NCBI GenBank assembly: GCA_945861365.1
Contig: CAMAUH010000040.1
Span: 1-15,182, forward strand
Reading direction: 5' to 3'
Length of the DNA: 15,182 nt
Origin: Candidatus Kuenenia stuttgartensis
GTDB taxonomy: Bacteria; Planctomycetota; UBA1135; UBA2386
Shown here: positions 7,647-13,867 of the stretch, piece by piece
How positions within the stretch are numbered: position 1 is the stretch's first letter
Layout of the letters: each line of letters starts with the position of its first letter
The notes under the pieces: generated by a model
Database searches by the model: none
Seen by the model: the letters and a program-made list of their open reading frames with translations, nothing else
Told to the model about the DNA's origin: nothing
Translations under genes and position numbers: made by a program

Positions 7647-8525
7647 TCAGTTGCCGCCCAGCGTGCCCAAGCCACCCGGAATCGTCACCAGCCAGCCGAC
7701 CGACTGAGGGCACGTGGGGCTGCATTCCACCTCGTTGCAGTCCTCGCAATGCGCAGCAACGACTTCGTAGATGGTTCCACCAGGCCCGGACCCCACCTCG
7801 TTCAAGTCCATCAGGCAAACCCGATTGGAAAGGGCTCCACCCGTGAAGGGTGTCGCGGCGATCGTCTGGACCGCAAAGCTGGAGGAGTTGAAGGGAACCA
7901 AGGTCGACAGCTGCCCCTGCAGATCGAACAGGTGGACCGCGCTGTGGATGGTCCTGCCGGCGATGGTCGATTCCGCGTGCAGGCTGAACGGGGCCAGCAG
8001 ATGCAGGAAGGCGGTGGATACCAAGGGCACGGACAGGGTCAGCCACGTCCCTTCGGCGCCAGCATTCCGCTGGCGCATGACTCCTGGGCCAAAGGACATG
8101 ATGTCGAAGCTGAATCGCAAACCCGGCGCGCTGGGCATCTCGAGCCACGCCGTGAACGATGTCATGCCCGACATCGGCCCGATCAATCGGACCATCAGGT
8201 GAAGCCAAGCCTGCGTGTCGCCCCCACCAGGATGCGGCCCAGTGACCATGATCCGCATCTCCTGGTCTCGCGGCATCGGCTCGCCGGCTTGCCGGGGCCG
8301 ACCGCGCTGCACCACCTCGACGAAATCCGAGATCCCATCGCCGTCGGTGTCGGGATTGGTCGAATTCGTCAACGACACCCACTCGACGGAGTCCGGGAGG
8401 AGGTCGTCGTCTACGTCGTTGAAGAGCGTCTCTTCAGTGGCTGAGAGGCACTGCTTCTCTGACCTTGCCACCGCGGCCACAAGGGCCACTGCGGCCAGCA
8501 CCGAGATCGCGATCTTTCGGAGCAT
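7647..8525 (-). CDS. Secreted protein with calcium-loop repeats, first gene of ECF operon
   Basis: A 292-residue exported protein. The N-terminus MLRKIAISVLAAVALVAAVARS is a clear Sec signal peptide. Just after it are two acidic loops of the thrombospondin type 3 / dockerin-like kind: DVDDDLLPDSVEW (about 37-49) and NPDTDGDGISDFVEV (57-71), which in related proteins bind calcium. The rest (about 80-292) is an unrecognised, probably beta-rich domain, with a C-terminal cysteine group (CEDCNEVECSPTC) and a Gly-rich end. ATG 8525 is chosen because it puts the signal peptide first; an upstream in-frame start at 8606 would prepend 27 residues of unrelated sequence. It is the promoter-proximal gene of the four-gene unit with the ECF sigma and anti-sigma factors. 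Its function is unknown; an extracellular structural or sensing role is inferred. Confidence 0.78.
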   Translation of the reverse strand: MLRKIAISVLAAVALVAAVARSEKQCLSATEETLFNDVDDDLLPDSVEWVSLTNSTNPDTDGDGISDFVEVVQRGRPRQAGEPMPRDQEMRIMVTGPHPGGGDTQAWLHLMVRLIGPMSGMTSFTAWLEMPSAPGLRFSFDIMSFGPGVMRQRNAGAEGTWLTLSVPLVSTAFLHLLAPFSLHAESTIAGRTIHSAVHLFDLQGQLSTLVPFNSSSFAVQTIAATPFTGGALSNRVCLMDLNEVGSGPGGTIYEVVAAHCEDCNEVECSPTCPQSVGWLVTIPGGLGTLGGN

Positions 8526-8586
8526 GAACAAGCCAACTAGCCGGCAGCCCTCGAGCGGTTGCAGCGGCTGTTGGAGAATTGAACCA

Positions 8587-8623
8587 CCGCGCGCAGCGCA
8601 AGGCAACCGTCACCGGCGCGCGG
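8587..8623. repeat. 8-bp perfect inverted repeat upstream of ECF operon
   Basis: CCGCGCGC at 8587-8594 and its exact complement GCGCGCGG at 8616-8623 are separated by 21 bases. The repeat lies about 60-100 bases before the first gene of the ECF operon, in the gap between that gene and the tRNA. It has no T tract on either strand. It could be an operator or a leader hairpin, or it could be chance in GC-rich DNA. Confidence 0.3.
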
Positions 8624-8720
8624 CACACACCCTGGGCCTCAGGACTCCGCCTTCCCGCGGCAACCGCGTCTTCCACGCCTGAGCGCCCACCACAGGCCGC
8701 CAACGGCCTTGGCGTCAGCG

Positions 8721-8749
8721 TTGTGTTTCAAGCGCGCCCCAGCTAAGAC
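8721..8749 (+). promoter_or_regulatory. Possible sigma-70 promoter for tRNA-Arg
   Basis: TTGTGT (8721-8726) and TAAGAC (8744-8749) are separated by 17 bases and lie 10 bases before the tRNA. Each hexamer matches consensus at only half its positions, so the call rests mainly on spacing and location. Confidence 0.3.
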
Positions 8750-8759
8750 GGTTGGCAGT

Positions 8760-8836
8760 GCGCCCGTAGCTCAGTTGGATAGAGCGACGGTCTCCGAAGC
8801 CGTAGGTCAGAGGTTCAACTCCTCTCGGGCGCGCCA
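8760..8836 (+). tRNA. tRNA-Arg, anticodon CCG
   Basis: A complete 77-nucleotide cloverleaf with encoded CCA. The acceptor stem pairs GCGCCCG (8760-8766) with CGGGCGC (8826-8832), followed by discriminator G and CCA (8834-8836). The D stem is GCTC/GAGC with loop AGTTGGATA. The anticodon stem is ACGGT/GCCGT around loop CTCCGAA, giving anticodon CCG, which reads the arginine codon CGG. The T stem is AGAGG/CCTCT with loop TTCAACT. All stems pair well (one G-T in the anticodon stem). It reads in the same direction as the downstream M61 peptidase, which starts 59 bases later. Confidence 0.96.
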
Positions 8837-8895
8837 ACTTGCCTTCATGGCCGCACTTGCGCTCTGGCGCACATGCGTCGCCGAGTGGAGATCGG

Positions 8896-10680
8896 ATGGC
8901 AGAGCTGACGTTCCGGATCGAGATCCCACGCCCCGCCGCAAGCGAGCTCTCCGTCCGGCTGCAGGTACCCACGCCGCGGTCGGTGCCTGGGCACGCGCCC
9001 CTCGAAGAGCTCACGCTCTTCATGCCCACCTGGACACCGGGCAGCTACCTCATCCGCGAGTTCTCCAAGCACGTCGTCGGCCCAAGGGCATTCGACGGCT
9101 CCACCAGAGCCCCCCTGCCCTGCGTGAAGGTCGCGAAGAACCGATGGATGATCACCCTCGGGCGCGACACCAGCAGTGTGGATGTCGAGTACACCGTCTA
9201 TTGCCACGAGTTGAGTGTGCGGACCGCTGACGTCACGCCAGATCACGCGTACTGGAACAACGCGTGCGTCTTGCTTTGGCCGGTCGGCCAAAGGTCTGCC
9301 TCGGCCGATATCACGGTTTGCATTCCCACACAATGGAGCCTGACGACTTCGCTGCCCGTGATCGCAGAGACTGCCACCACAGGCTCTTCGTTGCGCAATA
9401 TCACGATCCACGCAAGTGACATGGATCGCGCATTCGATTGCCCATGCCTTGCCGGGAGCCCGAAGTGCATCGAGTGGAGTTCGCTCGGAGTTCCGCACCG
9501 CATCGTTCTCGACGACCTGAGCGGACTGACGCCACCAAGCACTCTTGCCGGCGACCTCGACCGAATCGTCAGTACCACCGCAAAGATCTTCGGGGGCACC
9601 CTTCCCTATGGGAATTACACGTTCCTTTGCCTCCTTACCCAAGATGGCCATGGTGGGCTCGAGCATCTGGACTCCACGACTCTCTTGCACTCGAGAACGC
9701 AACTTGCGACACGCAAAGGCTACCTCGAATTCCTGAGCCTTGCTGCGCACGAGCTGTTCCATGCCTGGAACGTCAAGCGCTTGCGACCATCCGAGTTCGT
9801 GCAGCTGGACTATGAGGCGGAGACCTTCACGCCCTTCCTTTGGCTGATCGAGGGGTGGACCGCGTACTACGATGACTTGATATGCCTGCGGGCCGGCGTG
9901 TTCTCGGCAGCGGATTACCTCACGGCACTCGGCAAGAACATCCAGGCCCTCTTGAACAACCCAGGACGCCTGCGGACGAGCCTCGCAGACTCCAGCTTCG
10001 ACGCGTGGATCCGGCTGTATCGCCCCGATGAGAACACGCGCAACTCATCACAGAACTACTATGGCAACGGCGCAGTGGCAGCACTCTGCCTTGACTTGCT
10101 GGTGCGAGCGCAGAGCGATGGAACCAAATCGCTCGATGACATCATCAGGAGCCTCTACGAGACGATGCCGAGCGACCGCGGCTACGCACTCGACGATGTA
10201 CTCGCCGTGGTCGAACGGATCGGCGGGCAGAAGGCACGCGATTATCTGGTCGAAGCCATCAGCGGCCCCTTCGACCCGCCACTTCGCGAGGTCCTGGCGG
10301 GCCACGGGATAGGCTTGACTCTCAAGGACACCGACCAGCTCCACCTGGGTCTGCAGTTCGAGCCAAACGGCACAGTCGTCGCCTCGGTTGGGCGCAACTC
10401 CGCAGCTTGGATGGCCGGGGTCATGCCCGGGGATGAGATCCTGGCAGTCGGGGGCCTGCGGGTGGATGCCTCTCGCTGGAGCGAGGTCTTCACTGCAGTC
10501 GCCAAAGCCCAGCAGGCGATCGAACTTCTGATTTCACGCCGAGGGGTGATCAAGACGATCCGCGCGCTCCCCGCCAAGTCACCGGGGGTGGCTGCACTCG
10601 AAATCCTCAACTCAGCAGATGACAAGCCTCGGCAACTTCGCGACCTCTGGTTGCAGCCAGGCGCTGTAAGCAAGCACTGA
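8896..10680 (+). CDS. M61-family metallopeptidase with PDZ domain
   Basis: A 594-residue protein of peptidase family M61 (glycyl aminopeptidase type). An N-terminal beta domain carries the family segment TLFMPTWTPGSYLIREFSKH (about 40-59). The central zinc peptidase domain has GGLEHLDST (253-261), the zinc motif HELFHAWN (His285, His289; catalytic Glu286) and the third ligand Glu319 in WLIEGWTAYYDD. A C-terminal PDZ domain covers about 471-556 (GIGLTLK... VMPGDEILAVGG). No signal peptide is visible, so it is probably cytoplasmic, unlike many exported M61 enzymes. The family favours N-terminal Gly/Ala residues; the real substrate is unknown. ATG 8896 has GGAG five bases upstream (8887-8890) and starts right at the conserved N-terminal domain, whereas the in-frame TTG at 8839 abuts the tRNA. 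It converges with the CDGSH gene at its 3' end. Confidence 0.92.
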   Translation: MAELTFRIEIPRPAASELSVRLQVPTPRSVPGHAPLEELTLFMPTWTPGSYLIREFSKHVVGPRAFDGSTRAPLPCVKVAKNRWMITLGRDTSSVDVEYTVYCHELSVRTADVTPDHAYWNNACVLLWPVGQRSASADITVCIPTQWSLTTSLPVIAETATTGSSLRNITIHASDMDRAFDCPCLAGSPKCIEWSSLGVPHRIVLDDLSGLTPPSTLAGDLDRIVSTTAKIFGGTLPYGNYTFLCLLTQDGHGGLEHLDSTTLLHSRTQLATRKGYLEFLSLAAHELFHAWNVKRLRPSEFVQLDYEAETFTPFLWLIEGWTAYYDDLICLRAGVFSAADYLTALGKNIQALLNNPGRLRTSLADSSFDAWIRLYRPDENTRNSSQNYYGNGAVAALCLDLLVRAQSDGTKSLDDIIRSLYETMPSDRGYALDDVLAVVERIGGQKARDYLVEAISGPFDPPLREVLAGHGIGLTLKDTDQLHLGLQFEPNGTVVASVGRNSAAWMAGVMPGDEILAVGGLRVDASRWSEVFTAVAKAQQAIELLISRRGVIKTIRALPAKSPGVAALEILNSADDKPRQLRDLWLQPGAVSKH

Positions 10681-10733
10681 CTGCAAGTAACACTGACCTA
10701 CAAGGGGAGCCTTCGCGACCAACACGGCTGACT

Positions 10734-10973
10734 TCATAGGCGGCAGTGTGACCCATCGCAGTAGGGACGATTCTTGGTTTCACCGCAAGCGCACCAGATG
10801 ACCGTCTTGGCGACCTCGAGCACGACCTTGACCGGGACAGAATCACTCCCACGGTGAGTCCCGTCGCAGTAGGGATAAGTTTGGCTCCGCCCACAACTGC
10901 ACCAAGCGTGCTTGCCTGCTGAGCAAGCGTCCACGAACGGACCTTTGATCTTCCGGCCAGGTGGCAGCGCCAT
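10734..10973 (-). CDS. Tandem CDGSH iron-sulfur domain protein
   Basis: A 79-residue soluble protein containing two CDGSH-type cluster motifs, each with the C-x-C-x2-(S/T)-x3-P-x-C-D-G-(S/T)-H pattern: Cys25, Cys27, Cys36, His40 (YPYCDGTH) and Cys61, Cys63, Cys72, His76 (RPYCDGSH). Each motif is expected to bind one labile 2Fe-2S cluster with 3Cys-1His ligation, as in mitoNEET-related proteins, which act in redox sensing or cluster transfer. There is no membrane anchor. The length is typical for bacterial two-motif members. ATG 10973 lies nine bases after the lexA stop and its purine-rich Shine-Dalgarno (minus strand GGGGGAG, 10983-10977) touches that stop codon, so translation is likely coupled to lexA. 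If lexA is damage-inducible and autoregulated, this protein would share that control; its role there is inferred. Confidence 0.92.
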   Translation of the reverse strand: MALPPGRKIKGPFVDACSAGKHAWCSCGRSQTYPYCDGTHRGSDSVPVKVVLEVAKTVIWCACGETKNRPYCDGSHCRL

Positions 10974-10982
10974 GCTCTCCCC

Positions 10983-11609
10983 CTAGCGAAAACGACGGAT
11001 CACGCCGCGCACAACCCCGCGCAACTGCACGCGCGAAACGAAGATGGGCTCCATCGAAGCGTTGGCAGGCTGCAACCGGACCATGCCATTCCTTTCGCGA
11101 TAGAAGCGCTTGAGAGTCGCCTCTTCGTCTTCCAGGATCGCGACGACGATTTCACCGTCGTTGGCCGTCTCACGCCGCTCCACCACGACAAGGTCGCCAT
11201 CATCGATGTGGTCATCGATCATCGACTTGCCGCGGACGCGCAGCAGATACATCTTCTCGCCAGTTGGAACCAAGTCCGTCAAGCTGATGTCTTGACGGTC
11301 TTCGAGAGCCTCGATCGGGCGACCGGCAGCGATCGTCCCTACCAAGGGTATGGAAGGAACCGATGCATGAGGAATCACTTCGTCCCGCGCATCCGGGTCA
11401 TGCAGGATGGCCACAGCCCGGGCCTTGGCCTTGTCCCGGTGGATCGCGCCTTTCTTGCTCAGCTGATTCAGGTGCTCGTGAATCGTGATTTTGCTGACGC
11501 CCAGAGCCGCTGCGGCCTCTTCCAGAGTGGGTGCAATCCCCTTTTCACGCCGATAGTCACGAAAGTAGCGAAGCACGCGAATCTGCTTCTCTGTGAGCAT
11601 CAGGTCCAT
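10983..11609 (-). CDS. lexA: LexA repressor
   Basis: A 208-residue LexA, the self-cleaving repressor of the SOS DNA-damage response. The N-terminal winged helix-turn-helix covers about 1-68 (LTEKQIRVLRYFRDYRREKG, PTLEEAAAALGVSKITIHEHLNQL at about 27-50). The C-terminal S24 domain has the scissile bond Ala95-Gly96 in GTIAAGRP, nucleophile Ser129 in RGKSMIDDHI and Lys167 in ATLKRFY, so RecA-stimulated autocleavage should be intact. The recognition helix (VSKITIHEHLNQL) differs from the Escherichia type, so the operator is probably not the CTGT-N8-ACAG box. ATG 11609 gives the normal length (about 200); the in-frame upstream extension to 11846 adds Arg/Ser-rich sequence without homology and overlaps the upstream small gene. 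It is 55 bases downstream of that gene and followed closely by the CDGSH gene. Confidence 0.95.
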   Translation of the reverse strand: MDLMLTEKQIRVLRYFRDYRREKGIAPTLEEAAAALGVSKITIHEHLNQLSKKGAIHRDKAKARAVAILHDPDARDEVIPHASVPSIPLVGTIAAGRPIEALEDRQDISLTDLVPTGEKMYLLRVRGKSMIDDHIDDGDLVVVERRETANDGEIVVAILEDEEATLKRFYRERNGMVRLQPANASMEPIFVSRVQLRGVVRGVIRRFR

Positions 11610-11664
11610 GGCGATGATTCTTAGCGGAAGCAACGTGTCGAGCAGAAAGGGAACCGACACATCC

Positions 11665-11892
11665 TCAAACAAACAGCGCGACCGCGAGGAAGATCGCGAT
11701 GACCGCGCACGCCCCCGTGAGCTCGAGCGCATGCGCCAACCGCGCAGTGGCAAAGGCCCGACTCGGCTGCCTACCCAATACCTGAGTGGGCATCGCCACC
11801 GAGGTGGACCGACTTCGGCTTGTATGCGGACGACGACGCAGAGCACTGATTTCGAGGGCGTGAGCAGGACGCAGGAGCTGGATCGTCGACAT
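11665..11892 (-). CDS. Small membrane protein upstream of lexA
   Basis: A 75-residue protein, unrecognised. It begins with a basic, Ser/Arg-rich part (about 10-50; LRRRPHTSRSRSTS) and ends with a single hydrophobic segment at the very C-terminus (about 58-75, LTGACAVIAIFLAVALFV), giving a tail-anchored appearance with the N-terminus likely in the cytoplasm. ATG 11892 has GAGG six bases upstream on the minus strand. It is the first gene before lexA, in the same orientation with 55 bases between. In several bacteria a small SOS-induced membrane division inhibitor is encoded next to lexA (YneA in Bacillus, SulA-like in Pseudomonas); this protein has no LysM domain and no similarity I can see to either, so a comparable role is only a positional inference. 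The reading frame is short and could be spurious. Confidence 0.5.
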   Translation of the reverse strand: MSTIQLLRPAHALEISALRRRPHTSRSRSTSVAMPTQVLGRQPSRAFATARLAHALELTGACAVIAIFLAVALFV

Positions 11893-11920
11893 CGTGGGCC
11901 TCGCTTGTTCGGGTTTGCTT

Positions 11921-11948
11921 AGGTTAGCACTCCGTTAGCCACGCGCAA
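11921..11948 (-). promoter_or_regulatory. Candidate lexA operon promoter with GTTAGC direct repeat
   Basis: On the plus strand, GTTAGC occurs at 11923-11928 and again at 11934-11939, an 11-base phase (one helical turn), written as GTTA-N7-GTTA. On the minus strand a possible promoter TTGCGC (11948-11943), 16-base spacer, TAACCT (11926-11921) overlaps both repeats, with an A-tract upstream (11965-11960). The direct-repeat geometry resembles the GTTC-N7-GTTC LexA box of alphaproteobacteria. LexA autoregulation makes this a reasonable operator candidate, but only a single instance is seen. Confidence 0.38.
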
Positions 11949-12059
11949 GCTCGTGTTCGTTTTTTCTTCGGGTAGCCAGCGTCCGAAGGCCGAAATCTCG
12001 CCGTGCCTGCGGCAGTTAGCTGGCCGATGCACGGGCACCCCGCCCCAATTCGACTGCGG

Positions 12060-12605
12060 ATGATCCATCCTCTGGACAACCTGCGCGCCGACCATGCCCT
12101 GGTCGCCCGGGCATGCACGGCCCTGCAAGCGATCGCCGAGTCGGTCCAGGCAGGCTGCCGGTTTCCGGCTGCTGACACCGCCGTGCTGCTGCGTTTCCTG
12201 CGCGACTTCCTGGCTGCGGTGCATCTGCACAAGGAGTCGAGCTGGCTGTGGCCAGCGATCGTGATGCGCGGCGACGACGACGCTGCCGCCAGCGCTGGGG
12301 AAGTGGCGCGCCTGCATGAAGAAGTGACGGAACTCATCCACTCCCTCGTGCTGTTCTGGGAGCCGGGCGATCTGTCCGCACCCGAGCGCGCTGGCTTCGC
12401 GGCTGCCGTGCAAGCGCTGCGAGACCGCATCGAGCGCATGGCCAGGATCGAGGAGGAGGTGCTGTTCCCCGCCTGCGTCCGCGATGTTCCTCCAGATGAC
12501 CTGCTCGACTGGATCGAGCAATTCCATCGCGTCGAACAGGAGCGCGGTGGCGCCAAGACCTGGCTGCCGATCCTCGATGGCGTGCTGGCTCGATGGGTCG
12601 CTTGA
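12060..12605 (+). CDS. Hemerythrin-like (HHE) domain protein
   Basis: A 181-residue all-helical cytoplasmic protein of the hemerythrin/HHE cation-binding type, a fold that binds a di-iron centre and senses or carries oxygen, nitric oxide or iron. Visible ligand-type positions are His12 (LRADHALV), His55/His57 with Glu59 (HLHKES), and His86 (RLHEEVTELIHSL). The usual final motif H-x3-E..LFP appears as MARIEEEVLFPA, so the His expected near residue 127 seems replaced by Met; the metal site may be incomplete. ATG 12060 is chosen because the domain starts there; ATG 12027 and GTG 12003 are in-frame alternatives with no better Shine-Dalgarno. It diverges from the lexA unit (shared gap 11893-12059) and precedes the exonuclease gene by 130 bases. 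The exact ligand and role are unknown. Confidence 0.78.
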   Translation: MIHPLDNLRADHALVARACTALQAIAESVQAGCRFPAADTAVLLRFLRDFLAAVHLHKESSWLWPAIVMRGDDDAAASAGEVARLHEEVTELIHSLVLFWEPGDLSAPERAGFAAAVQALRDRIERMARIEEEVLFPACVRDVPPDDLLDWIEQFHRVEQERGGAKTWLPILDGVLARWVA

Positions 12606-12735
12606 TCGGCCGCCCGACGACTGGCCCCAACTGACCGTCGAACTTGCCTGCGACGACAGTCGCCGCACAATGCTCGGCTGAACGCGCCGTCAGCGGTCGC
12701 GGGCGAGCGGCCCGTGTGGCGCGCCGGTCCCCACC

Positions 12736-13422
12736 ATGATCCTCAACCTGCAGCGCCCTCTCGTCTTCCTCGACTTCGAGACCACCGGTCTCGACATCAA
12801 CAACGACCGCATCGTCGAACTCGCGCTCGTGCGCCTGTTGCCGGATGGCCGCCGGGAGTCCCTGGTGCGGCCGGTCAATCCAGGCATGAACCTGAGCAAG
12901 GGCGCCACCAAGGTCACCGGGATCCACTCTGCGGATGCTTGCGGCCTGTTCGGCAACGGCGGCAAGGAGCCAGCCAAGCCGCTGCGCAAGCTGGGCCCGG
13001 AACTGGTCGCCTTCCTCGGCGACAGCGATCTCGCCGGCTTCAACCAGATCGCCTACGACGTGCCGCTGTGGCTCGCGGAGTGCAAGCGCCACGGCATCGC
13101 CTTCGACATGAAGGGCCGCCGCCAGGTCGACGCGAAGGTCATCTTCAACGTCTGCGAGACCACCTGGGACCGCTTCCTGATGGGACCACGCAACCTCAGT
13201 GCGGCCGTGCGCCACTACTGCGGCCGCGAGCTCGAAGGCGCCCACTCCGCCGAGGCCGATACGCAGGCGACCATCGATGTCCTGCTCGCCCAGCTGCAAC
13301 GGCACACCCAGCTGCCGCGGGACGTGCAGGGGCTCGCCGATTTCTGCCTGCGCAACAGCGAGAAGAACCGCGACGAAGAACCACAGGCGCAGGCTCCGAA
13401 GGCGCGCGGCGCCAACGCATGA
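12736..13422 (+). CDS. DEDDh-family 3'-5' exonuclease
   Basis: A 228-residue nuclease of the DnaQ/RNase T exonuclease superfamily, which removes nucleotides from 3' ends using two metal ions. The three Exo motifs are present: FLDFETTG (Asp13, Glu15), GFNQIAYDVP (Asp108) and AHSAEADTQAT (His170, Asp175), making it a DEDDh type. An insertion of about 15 residues (CGLFGNGGKEPAKPL, 69-83) follows the conserved GATKVTGIHSADA segment. The C-terminal tail is Glu/Ala-rich and probably disordered. No polymerase or helicase domain is fused, so it is a stand-alone exonuclease that may act in repair, proofreading or RNA processing; which one cannot be told from sequence. The ATG at 12736 is directly before the nuclease fold. 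Its stop overlaps the thioesterase start as ATGA. Confidence 0.9.
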   Translation: MILNLQRPLVFLDFETTGLDINNDRIVELALVRLLPDGRRESLVRPVNPGMNLSKGATKVTGIHSADACGLFGNGGKEPAKPLRKLGPELVAFLGDSDLAGFNQIAYDVPLWLAECKRHGIAFDMKGRRQVDAKVIFNVCETTWDRFLMGPRNLSAAVRHYCGRELEGAHSAEADTQATIDVLLAQLQRHTQLPRDVQGLADFCLRNSEKNRDEEPQAQAPKARGANA

Positions 13423-13859
13423 CCTTCCGCACCCGGTTGCGGTACCGCTTCGGGGACATCGACGACGCCGGCATCGCCTACTACCCGAAGCTGCTGCACT
13501 ACTTCCACTGCGCCTTCGAGGACTGGTGGAGCGACGGCCTCGGGCACCCGTACCCGCAGCTGATGCATGGCGACAAGCTCGGCATGCCGACGGTGAAGCT
13601 CGAGGCCGAGTTCTTCTCGCCGGTCCGCTACGGCGACGAGCCGTGGGTCCACGTCGGCGTGTTGCGCATCGGCACTTCGTCCGTCGAGTTCGCGTTCTGG
13701 ATGACGCGTGGCGACGACCCCAGGCCGTTGTGCCGGGCTCGCGTCACCACGGCCACCGTCGACATGGCAAAGATGGTGAAGTGCCCCCTGCCGGACCAGT
13801 GGCGAACGCGCTTCCAGCCCTTCATGGTGCGCGAAGAGGACTTCCCGAGCGGACGCTGA
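13419..13859 (+). CDS. 4HBT-type hotdog-fold acyl-CoA thioesterase
   Basis: A 146-residue hotdog-fold protein of the 4-hydroxybenzoyl-CoA thioesterase family, which hydrolyses acyl- or aryl-CoA thioesters. The N-terminal motif RFGDIDDAGIAYYPKLLHYF fits the family signature in which the Asp before x-A-G-I (here Asp15) is catalytic. A long helix follows (HCAFEDWWSDGLGH) and then the beta sheet (KLEAEFFSPVRYGDEPWVHV, SVEFAFWMTR). The start ATG at 13419 overlaps the exonuclease stop by ATGA, showing translational coupling; the larger open frame reaching upstream to 12714 is only a read-through of the exonuclease region in another frame. The substrate is unknown and the link to a nuclease is not obvious; it may simply share transcription. 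The gene ends eight bases before the convergent ABC transporter ATPase. Confidence 0.87.
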   Translation: MTFRTRLRYRFGDIDDAGIAYYPKLLHYFHCAFEDWWSDGLGHPYPQLMHGDKLGMPTVKLEAEFFSPVRYGDEPWVHVGVLRIGTSSVEFAFWMTRGDDPRPLCRARVTTATVDMAKMVKCPLPDQWRTRFQPFMVREEDFPSGR

Positions 13860-13867
13860 GATCGCTG

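Noticed and set aside
7149..8444. 431-codon open frame on the plus strand
   Set aside because: It is antisense to the ECF sigma factor and the secreted protein gene and shows only low-complexity Arg/His/Gln-rich sequence.
11610..11846. 79-residue N-terminal extension of LexA
   Set aside because: The sequence is Arg/Ser-rich, has no LexA counterpart and overlaps the small membrane protein frame. Starting at 11609 gives a normal-length LexA.
12334..13305. 323-codon open frame on the minus strand
   Set aside because: It is antisense to the hemerythrin-like and exonuclease genes and has no recognisable domain.
12714..13418. Upstream extension of the thioesterase frame, suggesting a fusion protein
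   Set aside because: The extension is Arg/Pro-rich read-through of the exonuclease gene in another frame. The thioesterase domain begins exactly at the ATGA overlap.
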